From assembly GCA_023391005.1 (NCBI GenBank), contig JAEWBS010000002.1:1-22241 (forward strand): 22,241 bases of DNA, read 5' to 3'. The notes beneath the pieces were generated by a model, which saw only the letters and a program-made list of their open reading frames with translations, searched no databases and had not been told where the DNA came from. This DNA comes from Bacillota bacterium. GTDB taxonomy: Bacteria; Bacillota; Clostridia; Oscillospirales; Ruminococcaceae. The position numbers were made by a program, and so were the translations under genes. Shown piece after piece: positions 7,107 through 14,196 of this stretch. Each line of letters begins with the position of its first letter. Position 1 is the stretch's first letter.

Positions 7107-7500
7107 TGTAATCGCCCCCTCTCCATCCAACAGATACCCCTGTGGACTGTTCCAGCTCGTCCAGACGCTTGTAAATGTCGTCAATCTCGGTGAGCCTGAT
7201 GCCGTATTCCAGCAGCGCGCGGGCTGCCTGCACTCTGGCCGCCGGTGGAACAGCTTCATCTTCTGCTATGCTGCTCAAGGCAGTAATAGCGGGTGATAGG
7301 CTGCGCTGTATCTGCTCGGTGGCCGCCGTGACAAGCTGTGCCTTTTCCTTCTCATAGCGCTGCTTGAATGTGGGATCGCGGTTCATATAGTTGTAGACCG
7401 TCCGGGGGCTGACGCCGGCTTTCTCAGCGGCAGCCCTGACCGAAGAGCAAGACAGCAGCGCCGAAAGAATTTTCTCCCGCATGATATCGGTTTTATCCAA
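7099..7500 (-). CDS. Small-terminase-like HTH protein (phBC6A51/TerS type)
   Basis: The start is taken as TTG at 7498-7500. GGAGG lies eight bases upstream, and TTGGATAA overlaps the sigma gene stop. The upstream ATG has no ribosome site. The 133-residue product begins MDKTDIMREKILSAL and has a helix-turn-helix at about residues 18-40 (VRAAAEKAGVSPRTVYNYM). A helical oligomerisation-type region ends in D-D-I-Y-K-R-L-D-E-L-E. This build is shared by phage small terminase subunits and phBC6A51-type HTH proteins. If it is TerS, it would bind the element's own packaging site and steer a helper phage terminase, as in PICIs. It could instead be a plain regulator. Confidence 0.6.
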   Translation of the reverse strand: MDKTDIMREKILSALLSCSSVRAAAEKAGVSPRTVYNYMNRDPTFKQRYEKEKAQLVTAATEQIQRSLSPAITALSSIAEDEAVPPAARVQAARALLEYGIRLTEIDDIYKRLDELEQSTGVSVGWRGGDYNA

Positions 7501-8386
7501 TGGCTTTTCCTCCTTCCTCGCTGATTTTTGACAGCTCAAAGTTGAGCCGTGCACGGTGGCGTTCTTCTATTTGTCGATGGAGCCTGTCACGCTCGGCTTT
7601 TGCCTGCTGCCAGCGCGCTTCAGCTTCTGCGCGCCGCTGCTCCAACGTCTCAACCGCACGTTCCGTTGCGCTGCCGCCATATCTGAATGCAGAAAGCCCG
7701 GTGCCGCGCAGGCCAAGCGTGCCGTATTCATCATCAAGGAAGGGGCGCAGCTTCCATGAGACGGTATCAGCCCGCAGTTTCCGTAAGCCGGTCTGCCGAA
7801 GCTGCCGCACCCGCTCGCGCGATACGCCGAGCTGATCGGCGATAGGCTGAAGCTTCAGACCCTCGAAAAACTCGCCTCGGACGGCTGTCGCTTGGCTTTC
7901 GGTCAGGTGGGTGCTGATAATTTCATCTTCCACAACCCTAAGACTTCGGCGCCACTCGCTTTCTATGACGTCCTCGAATGCCTGCCCCGCGTTCTCATCG
8001 GGCAGGACATCCGAGCGGGTAAAGTCGGCGTCCTCGCTGCCTATAGGCTCGTCCAAGCTCTCGTAGCCGTTGAGCGGGTCCTTTTGCGCTTTGACGGTGC
8101 GCAGCCCCAGAAGGGCGTTAAATCGGTTCTGCAAGGGGTAGCGCAAGAAGGCGGTCAGCTTGTACCCGCTCGCGGGGTCGTAGGCTCTCACGGCGTCCAA
8201 CAGGGCAAAGAAGCCGGTTTGAATCAAATCCTCCTCGGTGACGCCAGCAGCCGCGCAACGGTCTTGCAAGCGCCAGAAGCACCGCCCGGCATGCATGCCG
8301 ATTAATCGATATAATTGCTCCCATAGGGGCGCTATTTGGCTCTTGCCGCCCTGTTGAATGGCCAGCGCCATTTCTTCATTCGTCAA
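7493..8386 (-). CDS. Sigma-70 family RNA polymerase sigma factor-like protein
   Basis: TTG at 8384-8386 is preferred: GGGAGGA lies seven bases upstream and the protein then begins MTNEEMALAIQQGG, the usual opening of such factors. The ATG at 8497 has no ribosome site. In the 297-residue product, residues 21-98 match sigma region 2 (TEEDLIQTGFFALLDAVRAYDP, then the LTAFLRYPLQNRF helix). Residues 162-205 match region 4 (LTESQATAV, QPIADQLGVSRERVRQLR helix-turn-helix). The last 60 residues are an Arg/Glu-rich coiled coil. It probably directs host polymerase to late promoters of the element or of a helper phage (inference). It heads a four-gene block. Confidence 0.85.
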   Translation of the reverse strand: MTNEEMALAIQQGGKSQIAPLWEQLYRLIGMHAGRCFWRLQDRCAAAGVTEEDLIQTGFFALLDAVRAYDPASGYKLTAFLRYPLQNRFNALLGLRTVKAQKDPLNGYESLDEPIGSEDADFTRSDVLPDENAGQAFEDVIESEWRRSLRVVEDEIISTHLTESQATAVRGEFFEGLKLQPIADQLGVSRERVRQLRQTGLRKLRADTVSWKLRPFLDDEYGTLGLRGTGLSAFRYGGSATERAVETLEQRRAEAEARWQQAKAERDRLHRQIEERHRARLNFELSKISEEGGKAIG

Positions 8387-8387
8387 G

Positions 8388-8416
8388 TTGCTTTCCTCCC
8401 TTGCTCGTTGTATAAT
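8388..8416 (+). promoter_or_regulatory. Predicted plus-strand promoter inside the sigma gene leader
   Basis: TTGCTT (8388-8393) and a perfect TATAAT (8411-8416) are 17 bases apart, facing away from the sigma gene. Start is expected near 8423. Confidence 0.45.
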
Positions 8417-8422
8417 AGCGGT

Positions 8423-8480
8423 AGGGATAGAGCTGGAAGGCTTGCCGTTCACGTGGGCAGCGTGAGCGGCTTTTTGTTTT
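8423..8480 (+). ncRNA. Candidate antisense RNA to the sigma gene leader
   Basis: Downstream of the plus-strand promoter is a hairpin, GCCGTTCACG (8444-8453) with CGTGAGCGGC (8461-8470), with one mismatch, followed directly by TTTTTGTTTTT. The unit would give a transcript of about 60 nt fully complementary to the untranslated leader of the sigma gene. It contains no open frame. The promoter and terminator are visible. Existence of the RNA and its effect are inferred. Confidence 0.4.
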
Positions 8481-8508
8481 TGATCGGGTGTACTCATTTT
8501 TGAGGAGA

Positions 8509-8779
8509 CCCTTTTTTAGGGCGTCCGAAATGTCGGGATGCGGCGCTGTATCGCGTTTCACGATAGACCTATGCCCCGATTTAGGGCGCCCCTTTTAGGG
8601 CCTCAAAAATATCAAGATGCGCTGGTGAGGTGGTAAAACGCCACTCCCTTTTTTAAGGCCTCCGAAATCTCCGAATAGTGTTGTCATTCGCCCTACATGA
8701 CGAACGGAGGTCGCGCGCGTTATCGTGTCATTAAATTGATCGCCGCCCTTTTTAGGGCCTCCCGAATCTCCCAATAGCG
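8509..8779. repeat. Four imperfect about 35-bp repeats upstream of the sigma gene
   Basis: Copies lie near 8509-8545, 8588-8621, 8646-8680 and 8745-8779. Each pairs a CCCTTTTTTAGGGC-type dyad with a C-T-C-C-G-A-A-A-T-C-T-C-C-G-A-A-T-A-G-C-G tail, at start spacings of 79, 58 and 99. Read on the minus strand each also encodes a peptide like E-I-S-E-A-L-K-K-G, but frames differ between copies and stops intervene. They may be operator or iteron DNA repeats, or relics of duplicated tiny genes. Otherwise the 8387-8927 interval holds no convincing gene. Confidence 0.6.
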
Positions 8780-8829
8780 CTCAAATTTGAGCGGGTTTCC
8801 CGAGAAGGTAACGATTCGTTATGCCCTTC

Positions 8830-8865
8830 CGAGCGGGTGCATCCATTTTTGGATAGGCCCGCTCG
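8830..8865. repeat. Hairpin upstream of the DUF3862 gene
   Basis: CGAGCGGG (8830-8837) pairs with CCCGCTCG (8858-8865), with a second inner ATCC/GGAT dyad. No T run follows on either strand, so it is a regulatory or structural dyad more than a terminator. Confidence 0.4.
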
Positions 8866-8927
8866 ACGGTTTACAAAAGGCGCGTTCCGTGGTATCGTTT
8901 AGGTAATATTTTACATGGGGTGATTTT

Positions 8928-9475
8928 ATGCAATGCGATCACTGTGGTAAAGAAATCGATGAGGAAAGTGCGTTTTGCAAGTTTTGCGGTGGAGCGGTAA
9001 CCGCTGATTTAAACGTTGATCATGTTCCCCGGCACAAGAAGAAGCTTTCTCTTAAAGCAATATTTTGGCGCGTACTTCCTTTTGCTTTCTTGTGCTTTAT
9101 TTTGTGGCCGGGGTTAGGCATTGTGCCACCACTATCAAATAATAATGCTGAGGCAGTTTCCGCTGCCGTTTCATCGTCATCACAAACAGTGGTCAGCACT
9201 CCACCAAAAAGGCCCCCGCTCCATCTGCCTCTACCGCACCAAAAAATGCAGAAACCATATCCTACGCCGAATATACTAAAATTGAAACAGACATGACCTA
9301 TGAAAAGGTTTGCGAAATCATCGGTTCCTATGGCTATGAGATGGCTCGTACAGAAATGGCAGGTTATCAGACCGTTATTGTGGGATGGGAAGGCGAAGGC
9401 TCAATAGGAGCAAATGCAAACGTCACATTTCAAAACGGAAAAGTTGTAGCCAAGGCACAGGCAGGGTTGCGGTAG
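8928..9475 (+). pseudogene. Zinc-ribbon / TM / DUF3862 protein, split by one frameshift
   Basis: ATG at 8928 follows GGGGTGATTTT. The first part is a zinc ribbon (CDHCG and CKFCG, residues 3-20), a Lys-rich stretch and a TM helix (about 45-65). The frame then drifts at the A5 run 9206-9210 into low-complexity sequence ending at 9294-9296. One added A restores KAPAPSASTAPKNAETISYA and joins it to the second frame, whose TYEKVCEIIGSYGYEMARTE and SIGANANVTFQNGKVVAKAQ are clear DUF3862. The intact protein would have about 182 residues, with the DUF3862 (BLIP-like) domain likely outside the membrane. It could be mutation, sequencing error or -1 slippage. It is a plus-strand gene inside minus-strand blocks, so a moron-like insertion. 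Confidence 0.7.
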
Positions 9476-9484
9476 TTTATAAGC

Positions 9485-10321
9485 TCAACCGCCCATTAGC
9501 TTGTTGAATTGATCCCATGCGTCACTCATAGCCTTTTCGGCTCTTTCTACTCCTCGGCCAACGGCGGCGGGTAAATCATACTTAGTCGCATTGGAAATTG
9601 CTGATCCTGCGGAAGATATCGCGTCGCCTGCCGTCCATGCCATCCCCAAAAGGGTGTTGTTCCCGGCAAAATCCGGGCGCTTGTTCCATACACTGTCTTC
9701 AAATATACTGCCGTCCCACATACTAGGGTTAATATTGACCTCTGTACCGTTGGGAACCGCCACCGGATTGTAGACAATACGTCCCTTGTCGTCGCGCACG
9801 AACCCGCCCAAAAACAGGTCTTTGCCGTCTGCAATAAGCCCGGCCTGTTCCGCTTCGAGGGCAAGCTGGAACGGCGTTTTGGTTCCTCCTGTACCGTCAC
9901 CAAGAACCGCCGTCATCGGCAACGCCTGGTTCCCCTCCCGCGCCACATATGGCACGGCGGCGGTTTTAACGCCAACCTTTACGTGCTCAATGACCGTGAG
10001 TGTCACCGGCCAGACGCCAGCGTATTCCTCTTCCGGGGCAGTATAGCCTTTTAGCAGCACGCGCTCGCTCACCTTGTATCCTTCACAGTTGATGACAAGG
10101 CGAACGGGCGTTTTGCTTTTCTGCATCTTGTCCAAGTCTTTGATCACATCGTAGTCATCAATCTCACATTTGATTGTCCATTCCCTCAAGCCTTTATTTT
10201 GAGGGACTGCGAACTTGCCGCCCCCTACACTGTCATAAACGGAAATGTCACGGTTGCTGGATTGCACCGCGGCTGTGACCTTGTCGAGCTCAATGTCACC
10301 GAGAGAAACATAGTATTTCAT
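9485..10321 (-). CDS. Phage baseplate/tail-associated protein-like
   Basis: The 278-residue product starts at ATG 10319-10321 behind GGAGGG, its ATGA overlapping the stop of the Rha gene. Residues 1-115 (MKYYVSLGDIELDKVTAAVQ; VPQNKGLREWTIKCEI; KTPVRLVINCEGYKVSERVL) have the strand pattern of the N-terminal domain of XkdP/LysM-type baseplate proteins of contractile tails. That domain includes a short membrane-free start, a 'goal' K-x-x-x-W-x-I segment and a C-terminal V-T-L-T-V-I-E. The second half is Gly/Asn-rich without clear domains. No other tail gene is nearby, so it may be a remnant, or a satellite protein acting on helper tails. The family link is a pattern judgement and uncertain. Confidence 0.5.
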   Translation of the reverse strand: MKYYVSLGDIELDKVTAAVQSSNRDISVYDSVGGGKFAVPQNKGLREWTIKCEIDDYDVIKDLDKMQKSKTPVRLVINCEGYKVSERVLLKGYTAPEEEYAGVWPVTLTVIEHVKVGVKTAAVPYVAREGNQALPMTAVLGDGTGGTKTPFQLALEAEQAGLIADGKDLFLGGFVRDDKGRIVYNPVAVPNGTEVNINPSMWDGSIFEDSVWNKRPDFAGNNTLLGMAWTAGDAISSAGSAISNATKYDLPAAVGRGVERAEKAMSDAWDQFNKLMGG

Positions 10322-10665
10322 TCCGCTTTACCCTCCTTGGCGGCCAGCGCCTTAAACCGGTTCACAATTTCGGACGCGCACGCGGCCCGCATGACAAGCC
10401 CCTTCTCGCCGGGGAAAGAATTGGCCAGCAGGATAAGCCCCTCCCACGTCATGTGATAGCTCTCAAGCTTACCGTTCTGATCCATGTAGAGATAATATTC
10501 AAAATAAGGGTACGGGTCGACCTTGGCGGCGGCCAGCTCCCGGCGCAGCTCGCTGATGCGAGTGTAAAGAACATTATGAGGGATCTCAAACAGCAGCGAT
10601 ACCTCGTTGCTGTCAAGGGCGGGCCTGCCGTCTGAAGTTGAAACAATAGTCAGGGTTGTGTTCAT
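10318..10665 (-). CDS. Rha-family phage regulatory protein (short form)
   Basis: ATG at 10663-10665 follows AAAGGAGAAAACACC. The 115-residue product has the Rha core: L-D-S-N-E-V-S-L-L-F-E (recognition helix region, residues 17-27), Y-F-E-Y-Y-L-Y-M-D-Q-N-G-K (53-65), then M-T-W-E-G-L-I-L-L-A-N and a final helix with I-V-N-R-F-K-A-L. Rha proteins are phage regulators found in lambdoid phages and many Gram-positive prophages; overexpression of some blocks phage growth. It lacks a C-terminal antirepressor domain. It overlaps the baseplate-like gene by four bases. Confidence 0.65.
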   Translation of the reverse strand: MNTTLTIVSTSDGRPALDSNEVSLLFEIPHNVLYTRISELRRELAAAKVDPYPYFEYYLYMDQNGKLESYHMTWEGLILLANSFPGEKGLVMRAACASEIVNRFKALAAKEGKAE

Positions 10666-10738
10666 GGTGTTTTCTCCTTTATGTTTTAATATTTTGATCT
10701 CCCCGATTTTGGGGAGAAGGGCGACTGTGTGCAGGGGT

Positions 10739-10778
10739 ACGGGATTTCCCGTCGGGGTGGAGTTGCGGGAAATCCCGT
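10739..10778. repeat. 13-bp inverted repeat between two minus-strand genes
   Basis: ACGGGATTTCCCG (10739-10751) and CGGGAAATCCCGT (10766-10778) are perfect complements. Each arm is itself nearly palindromic. A smaller stem, TCTCCCC/GGGGAGA, lies at 10698-10717, just upstream of the Rha gene on its strand. Either could end the upstream transcript or bind a regulator. Confidence 0.45.
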
Positions 10779-10836
10779 TTCGGGTTACAAAGCGGGCAGC
10801 AAACCACGAAGAGTTTCGTCGTTTAATTTTAGCTGG

Positions 10837-11034
10837 TCACTGTGCCCGCTCGTCAGCTCTGGCCGCGGTGCATTCCTCACAGTAAACGGCGGTGCCGTAG
10901 AGGTCAAAGCCGTCTATGCCGCGGGCCAGCTCGACAAGATCAACCTCATGCTCGGCGCCGCAGCGCGGGCAGGCGGTGAATATTGGGGTTTCGGCAAGGT
11001 CAATCTTCTTGTTTGCTTCTTTGATGTAAAACAT
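10837..11034 (-). CDS. Small zinc-ribbon protein
   Basis: A 65-residue product starts at ATG 11032-11034 behind AAAGGAGCG. It carries two CxxC knuckles, C-P-R-C (residues 22-25) and C-E-E-C (52-55), separated by an acidic helix VDLVELARG. The layout is a small treble-clef or rubredoxin-like zinc site. Such proteins are common beside phage and plasmid replication genes, with no fixed function. It lies in the minus-strand series between the primase and the second Rha gene. Confidence 0.65.
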   Translation of the reverse strand: MFYIKEANKKIDLAETPIFTACPRCGAEHEVDLVELARGIDGFDLYGTAVYCEECTAARADERAQ

Positions 11035-11085
11035 TTGGGACGCTCCTTTCGTTTGTGAAATAATAAGAAAAACCGTGAAACAAGG

Positions 11086-11283
11086 TCACACAATGCCGTT
11101 GAGCTCCGAGGCGATAGCGACAAGGCCGTCTTGCAGCTCGCGTACCTCGTCGGAGATATCCATAAGCCTTTCGGGTAGCTCGGCAATAGCGCAGCCGGCG
11201 CCGGTCCACCATGCGCAGTTTGATTCCATACACGGGGTTGGTTTGCCTGAATGTACAATCATAGGGCAGCGTTTATAGTCCAT
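11086..11283 (-). CDS. Small Cys-containing hypothetical protein
   Basis: The second in-frame ATG (11281-11283), behind AAAGGAG, is preferred over one 30 bases upstream with no ribosome site. The 65-residue product begins MDYKRCPMIVHSGKPTPCME. It has Cys at about positions 6, 18, 23 and 31 (C-x11-C-x4-C-x7-C), which could bind one metal, then an acidic helix with LMDISDEVRELQDGLVAIA. The family is common in Gram-positive phage genomes but has no function I can name. Confidence 0.6.
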   Translation of the reverse strand: MDYKRCPMIVHSGKPTPCMESNCAWWTGAGCAIAELPERLMDISDEVRELQDGLVAIASELNGIV

Positions 11284-11327
11284 GAGCGGGGGCTCCTTTC
11301 TTGGATAGTCCACAGTCTAAATAAAGC

Positions 11328-11456
11328 AATTTGGGAAAATGGGAAAAATGAAGTCGTTTTTTCTTAGTTCTTCTTTTTATATATACTTTTACTCGCTCGC
11401 TGGGGAAAGGAGAAAGTAAGAAAAAAAGGCCCCAAAATTCCCAAATTCCCAAATTT
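11328..11456. repeat. Nested AT-rich inverted repeat, candidate replication origin
   Basis: The outer arms AATTTGGGAAAATGGGAA (11328-11345) and TTCCC-AAA-TTCCC-AAATT (11438-11456) contain two TTGGGA-type motifs each. The inner arms TTTTTTCTTAGTTCTTC (11357-11373) and AAGTAAGAAAAAA (within 11406-11427) also pair. The block directly follows the primase-helicase gene. That is where SaPI-type islands keep repeated helicase-binding sites around an AT-rich melting region. A structured untranslated region is the alternative. Confidence 0.45.
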
Positions 11457-11461
11457 CATAC

Positions 11462-13834
11462 TTACGGCGGGCGGCTGTACTCTGTAAAATCATCGGAACG
11501 GCGATACTTCGCGTTGATGTAGGCTTGCTTGGCATAATCATAAACATGCACCCCGCGCCGATCCAGATCAGCCTTGAACATTTTCAGGCCTAGCGGCTTG
11601 ACGCCGATTTCATTGCACCAGCGTTCATAATCGAGCCGTACAGCCTTTAAGGGTGTGCGCCCTCCGGGGCCGCCGTTATTAAACACAAGGCATTCGTCTA
11701 TGTACTGGCCTATGTAATCATTCTCGCGCCGGTAGCATTCAACGAGCTGCTTCATTTCGGCGGTGTCCTGCAAGCCCTCGGCAACATAAAGGGCGTAACC
11801 GTCCAGCAGCCAGTTGAGAATACCGCTCAATGCCTCCGGGGTGCGCAGCTTGGATTTTAACGAGGTGTCCCGCTCGGCGGCGGTGAAATGATGATTGAAC
11901 GGCAGCACCTTCACGCGGTCGGAGGCAAATAAGCTGTCGTCGGTGACGTTGGGGCGGCTGTTGGCGGTTATGAACAGCTTGAACACCGGCTTAAACTGGA
12001 TCGGCGCCGAGTGCAGCGCGCGGGCCACAAGATCGTCGTTGCCGGTCACCTGCTTTAAAAGCGCCTCGTTGACAAACACGCCTTTGTCCGGCTCGTTGGC
12101 CACGGCCAGCCGAACGCCGCGCAGCCTCGCTAAATCAGGTGTGGGCTTGCTGCCGTCCTTGTTGGACGTCCGTGCAAAGGTATTGAAATCAACCTGAGCG
12201 CCATAGCTGCCGAAGAGCTGCAACACGGTATCGAATAGCGTGCCTTTGCCGTTGCGGGTCTTTTCGCCTACGGCATTAAAATAGCATTCCTCGTTGGCCT
12301 CACCTTTGAGGGCATAGCCAAGGGCCTTTTGCAGCATCTTGGCCCGCTCACGGTCGCCCTCGGTGATCTCTGTTATGAATCGTTCAAACCGCTCGCAGCG
12401 CGCTTTCGGGTCGTAATGGACCTCGGCGCGCTTTGAAATGAAGTCGGCGGGGTCGTGCGGCCGCAGTTGAAGCATCTGAAGGTCAAGCGTCCCGTTGAGG
12501 CAGTTAAAGAGCATCGGCTGACTGTCAAAGTCGGCAGCCTTCCCTCTCAGCTCTGAGCGGCTATCCTTCAACAGCGTTTCCCGCCACTTAAAGGCGCGAT
12601 ATTTGCCATAGTGCTTGCGCGCATTCTTCCATTCGTCTGAGGCAGTTTCCTCGCCCGGATTTGCAGCCGGTGGGGGCGGTACGATTGACCAGACATAATC
12701 TGCCAGCATTTTGGCGTATATCTCCGCAATACCATCTTCATCCTGCCACACGCCGTTGAGATAAATAAACCATCGCTTGTACTCTGCGATGTGCCGCAGA
12801 ATGCCCCGGAAGGTGTCCGCAAACAAGCGTGACATACCCAGATCGTCATAGGTGTACCGTTCGCGGGCCTCCTTGGTTTCGAGCGGGTTTATAAACTGGA
12901 TGCCTTTAGGGGCAAAGTCTGAAAAGGCGCTTTGTGCTTTCCGCTGGGCGCGTTCCTGCTTATACTGGTGGTTATCCTCTGCCGCGGTGCGCTGGCAATC
13001 CCGGCAAGCCCGCTCGGCTGTGCGCTTCAGGTAGTCGGCGCGTTCCATCTTCTTCAGGTGCTTGCCGTCCTTCTGTGCAGCATAGGGCGATGCATCGAAC
13101 GCCGCTATCATCTGGTCGATATCCTTGTTGCACCAGTAGGCGAGCTTATTCATGAAGGCAATGTCGTTACTGCTCTCGTCGCCGGTGTCGCGCCGGCCGT
13201 TCCAGTATTCCGCAAGTGTCTTGTCGCGCTCCAAGCCCACAGCAAGAAGATTCTGCGGCGTCACCGCGGGCGAACGGGCCGCCAGCGGCTTGACATCTTC
13301 CTTTGGGAACAGCCGGTTAAAGAGCGCCGTCAACTGCTGCTCGCGGTGCTGCATGGTGCACCTCCCTTCAAACACCTTGCCGGTGATGGTGAAATACCGG
13401 GCAGCCTGATACATTTCGAACCCTAGTTGACTATGCTTGCGCCCTTTAACCGGCAGCTGCCCGAAAGCGATAATATGCAGGCCGGTGCCGCTGGGGGAAA
13501 TTTCGGTGTAGCTGTCCAGCGCATCTACCACCTGCCGGGCATCCTCTCGCAGCGCGCCGGTCGCTGGGTCTATCACATGGTCGAGGTCAACGCCGACAAT
13601 ACCATTGTTGTGGAATTCAAAGCCGATGCCATCATAGCCGCCCTTGGCATAAGCGCCGAATGCCTGCGCAAAGCTGCCCCATGTCGAAGGGTCCCCCGCC
13701 TTGGCCGCCACCCCGCTGACAGGGCTAAAGGGCATTTTACCCTTGCGCACAATCCATTGCGGAAGCTGCACCAGCTCAGGCGGGATGTTCTTGAAATGCT
13801 CCGCGGGGTTTAAAGCCTGTCCTATGGTTATCAC
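11462..13834 (-). CDS. Primase-polymerase / SF3 helicase replication protein
   Basis: The product of about 790 residues has an archaeo-eukaryotic-type primase-polymerase domain first: G-V-D-L-D-H with the metal Asp pair at about 83-85, S-G-T-G-L-H (115-120), F-E-M-Y-Q-A-A-R-Y-F-T-I-T-G. Next come a linker/D5-N region and an SF3 helicase: Walker A G-E-K-T-R-N-G-K-G-T (523-532), Walker B-like L-A-V-A-N-E-P (576-582) and sensor F-I-T-A-N (621-625). It would start replication of the excised element. The start is uncertain. GTG at 13832-13834 is given, but AAGGAAGTGAT covers it and would best fit an ATA at 13823-13825. An ATG at 13895-13897 has no ribosome site and would overlap the upstream gene by 40 bases. 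Confidence 0.9.
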   Translation of the reverse strand: MITIGQALNPAEHFKNIPPELVQLPQWIVRKGKMPFSPVSGVAAKAGDPSTWGSFAQAFGAYAKGGYDGIGFEFHNNGIVGVDLDHVIDPATGALREDARQVVDALDSYTEISPSGTGLHIIAFGQLPVKGRKHSQLGFEMYQAARYFTITGKVFEGRCTMQHREQQLTALFNRLFPKEDVKPLAARSPAVTPQNLLAVGLERDKTLAEYWNGRRDTGDESSNDIAFMNKLAYWCNKDIDQMIAAFDASPYAAQKDGKHLKKMERADYLKRTAERACRDCQRTAAEDNHQYKQERAQRKAQSAFSDFAPKGIQFINPLETKEARERYTYDDLGMSRLFADTFRGILRHIAEYKRWFIYLNGVWQDEDGIAEIYAKMLADYVWSIVPPPPAANPGEETASDEWKNARKHYGKYRAFKWRETLLKDSRSELRGKAADFDSQPMLFNCLNGTLDLQMLQLRPHDPADFISKRAEVHYDPKARCERFERFITEITEGDRERAKMLQKALGYALKGEANEECYFNAVGEKTRNGKGTLFDTVLQLFGSYGAQVDFNTFARTSNKDGSKPTPDLARLRGVRLAVANEPDKGVFVNEALLKQVTGNDDLVARALHSAPIQFKPVFKLFITANSRPNVTDDSLFASDRVKVLPFNHHFTAAERDTSLKSKLRTPEALSGILNWLLDGYALYVAEGLQDTAEMKQLVECYRRENDYIGQYIDECLVFNNGGPGGRTPLKAVRLDYERWCNEIGVKPLGLKMFKADLDRRGVHVYDYAKQAYINAKYRRSDDFTEYSRPP

Positions 13835-13857
13835 TTCCTTGTTATGTAATGGCGGGG

Positions 13858-14196
13858 TTAGGCCGATACCCGCCGGCGCGCTTCTCTGACCGCACATTCG
13901 AAATACTGAATCGGATCGCTTTCGTAATCATCGGGCATACCGCCGACCACCTCAATAAAGGCGTCCAGCAGGCCGCGCTTGCCCAGCTCAACGAATATAT
14001 GGCGGGTCAGCGAAGCGATTTCGCGATCGTCGAAAAACTTGTCCAGATCGGCGTTTACTTCGGCTTCGGTGTAAAATCTTCCATGAGCGGGAGCTTTACA
14101 ATCCTGCTCGCCTGTGCTATTCTGATTTTGGACTTTGGGTTTTGCGCTCTGAACGGTTGCCGCCGTTGAGGGCGCTTTTTCTTTTACACTATTCAT
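13858..14196 (-). CDS. Hypothetical protein upstream of the primase
   Basis: The 112-residue product starts at ATG 14194-14196, overlapping the end of the small membrane protein gene by eight bases (ATGAATAG). The first 40 residues are polar and disordered (MNSVKEKAPSTAATVQSAKP). The rest is helical and acidic, with F-Y-T-E-A-E-V-N-A-D-L-D-K-F-F and G-G-M-P-D-D-Y-E-S-D-P-I-Q-Y-F-E. It has no recognised motif. Its place directly before the primase suggests a replication accessory role, which is only positional inference. Confidence 0.7.
   Translation of the reverse strand: MNSVKEKAPSTAATVQSAKPKVQNQNSTGEQDCKAPAHGRFYTEAEVNADLDKFFDDREIASLTRHIFVELGKRGLLDAFIEVVGGMPDDYESDPIQYFECAVREARRRVSA

Noticed and set aside
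8376..8561. A 61-codon minus-strand frame with an EALKKG-like peptide overlapping the sigma gene
   Set aside because: No ribosome site, overlaps the sigma gene leader and start in another frame, and its similar peptide is shared by all four DNA repeats.
8509..8779. CRISPR array
   Set aside because: The repeats are imperfect, spacing varies (58, 79, 99) and no cas gene is present.
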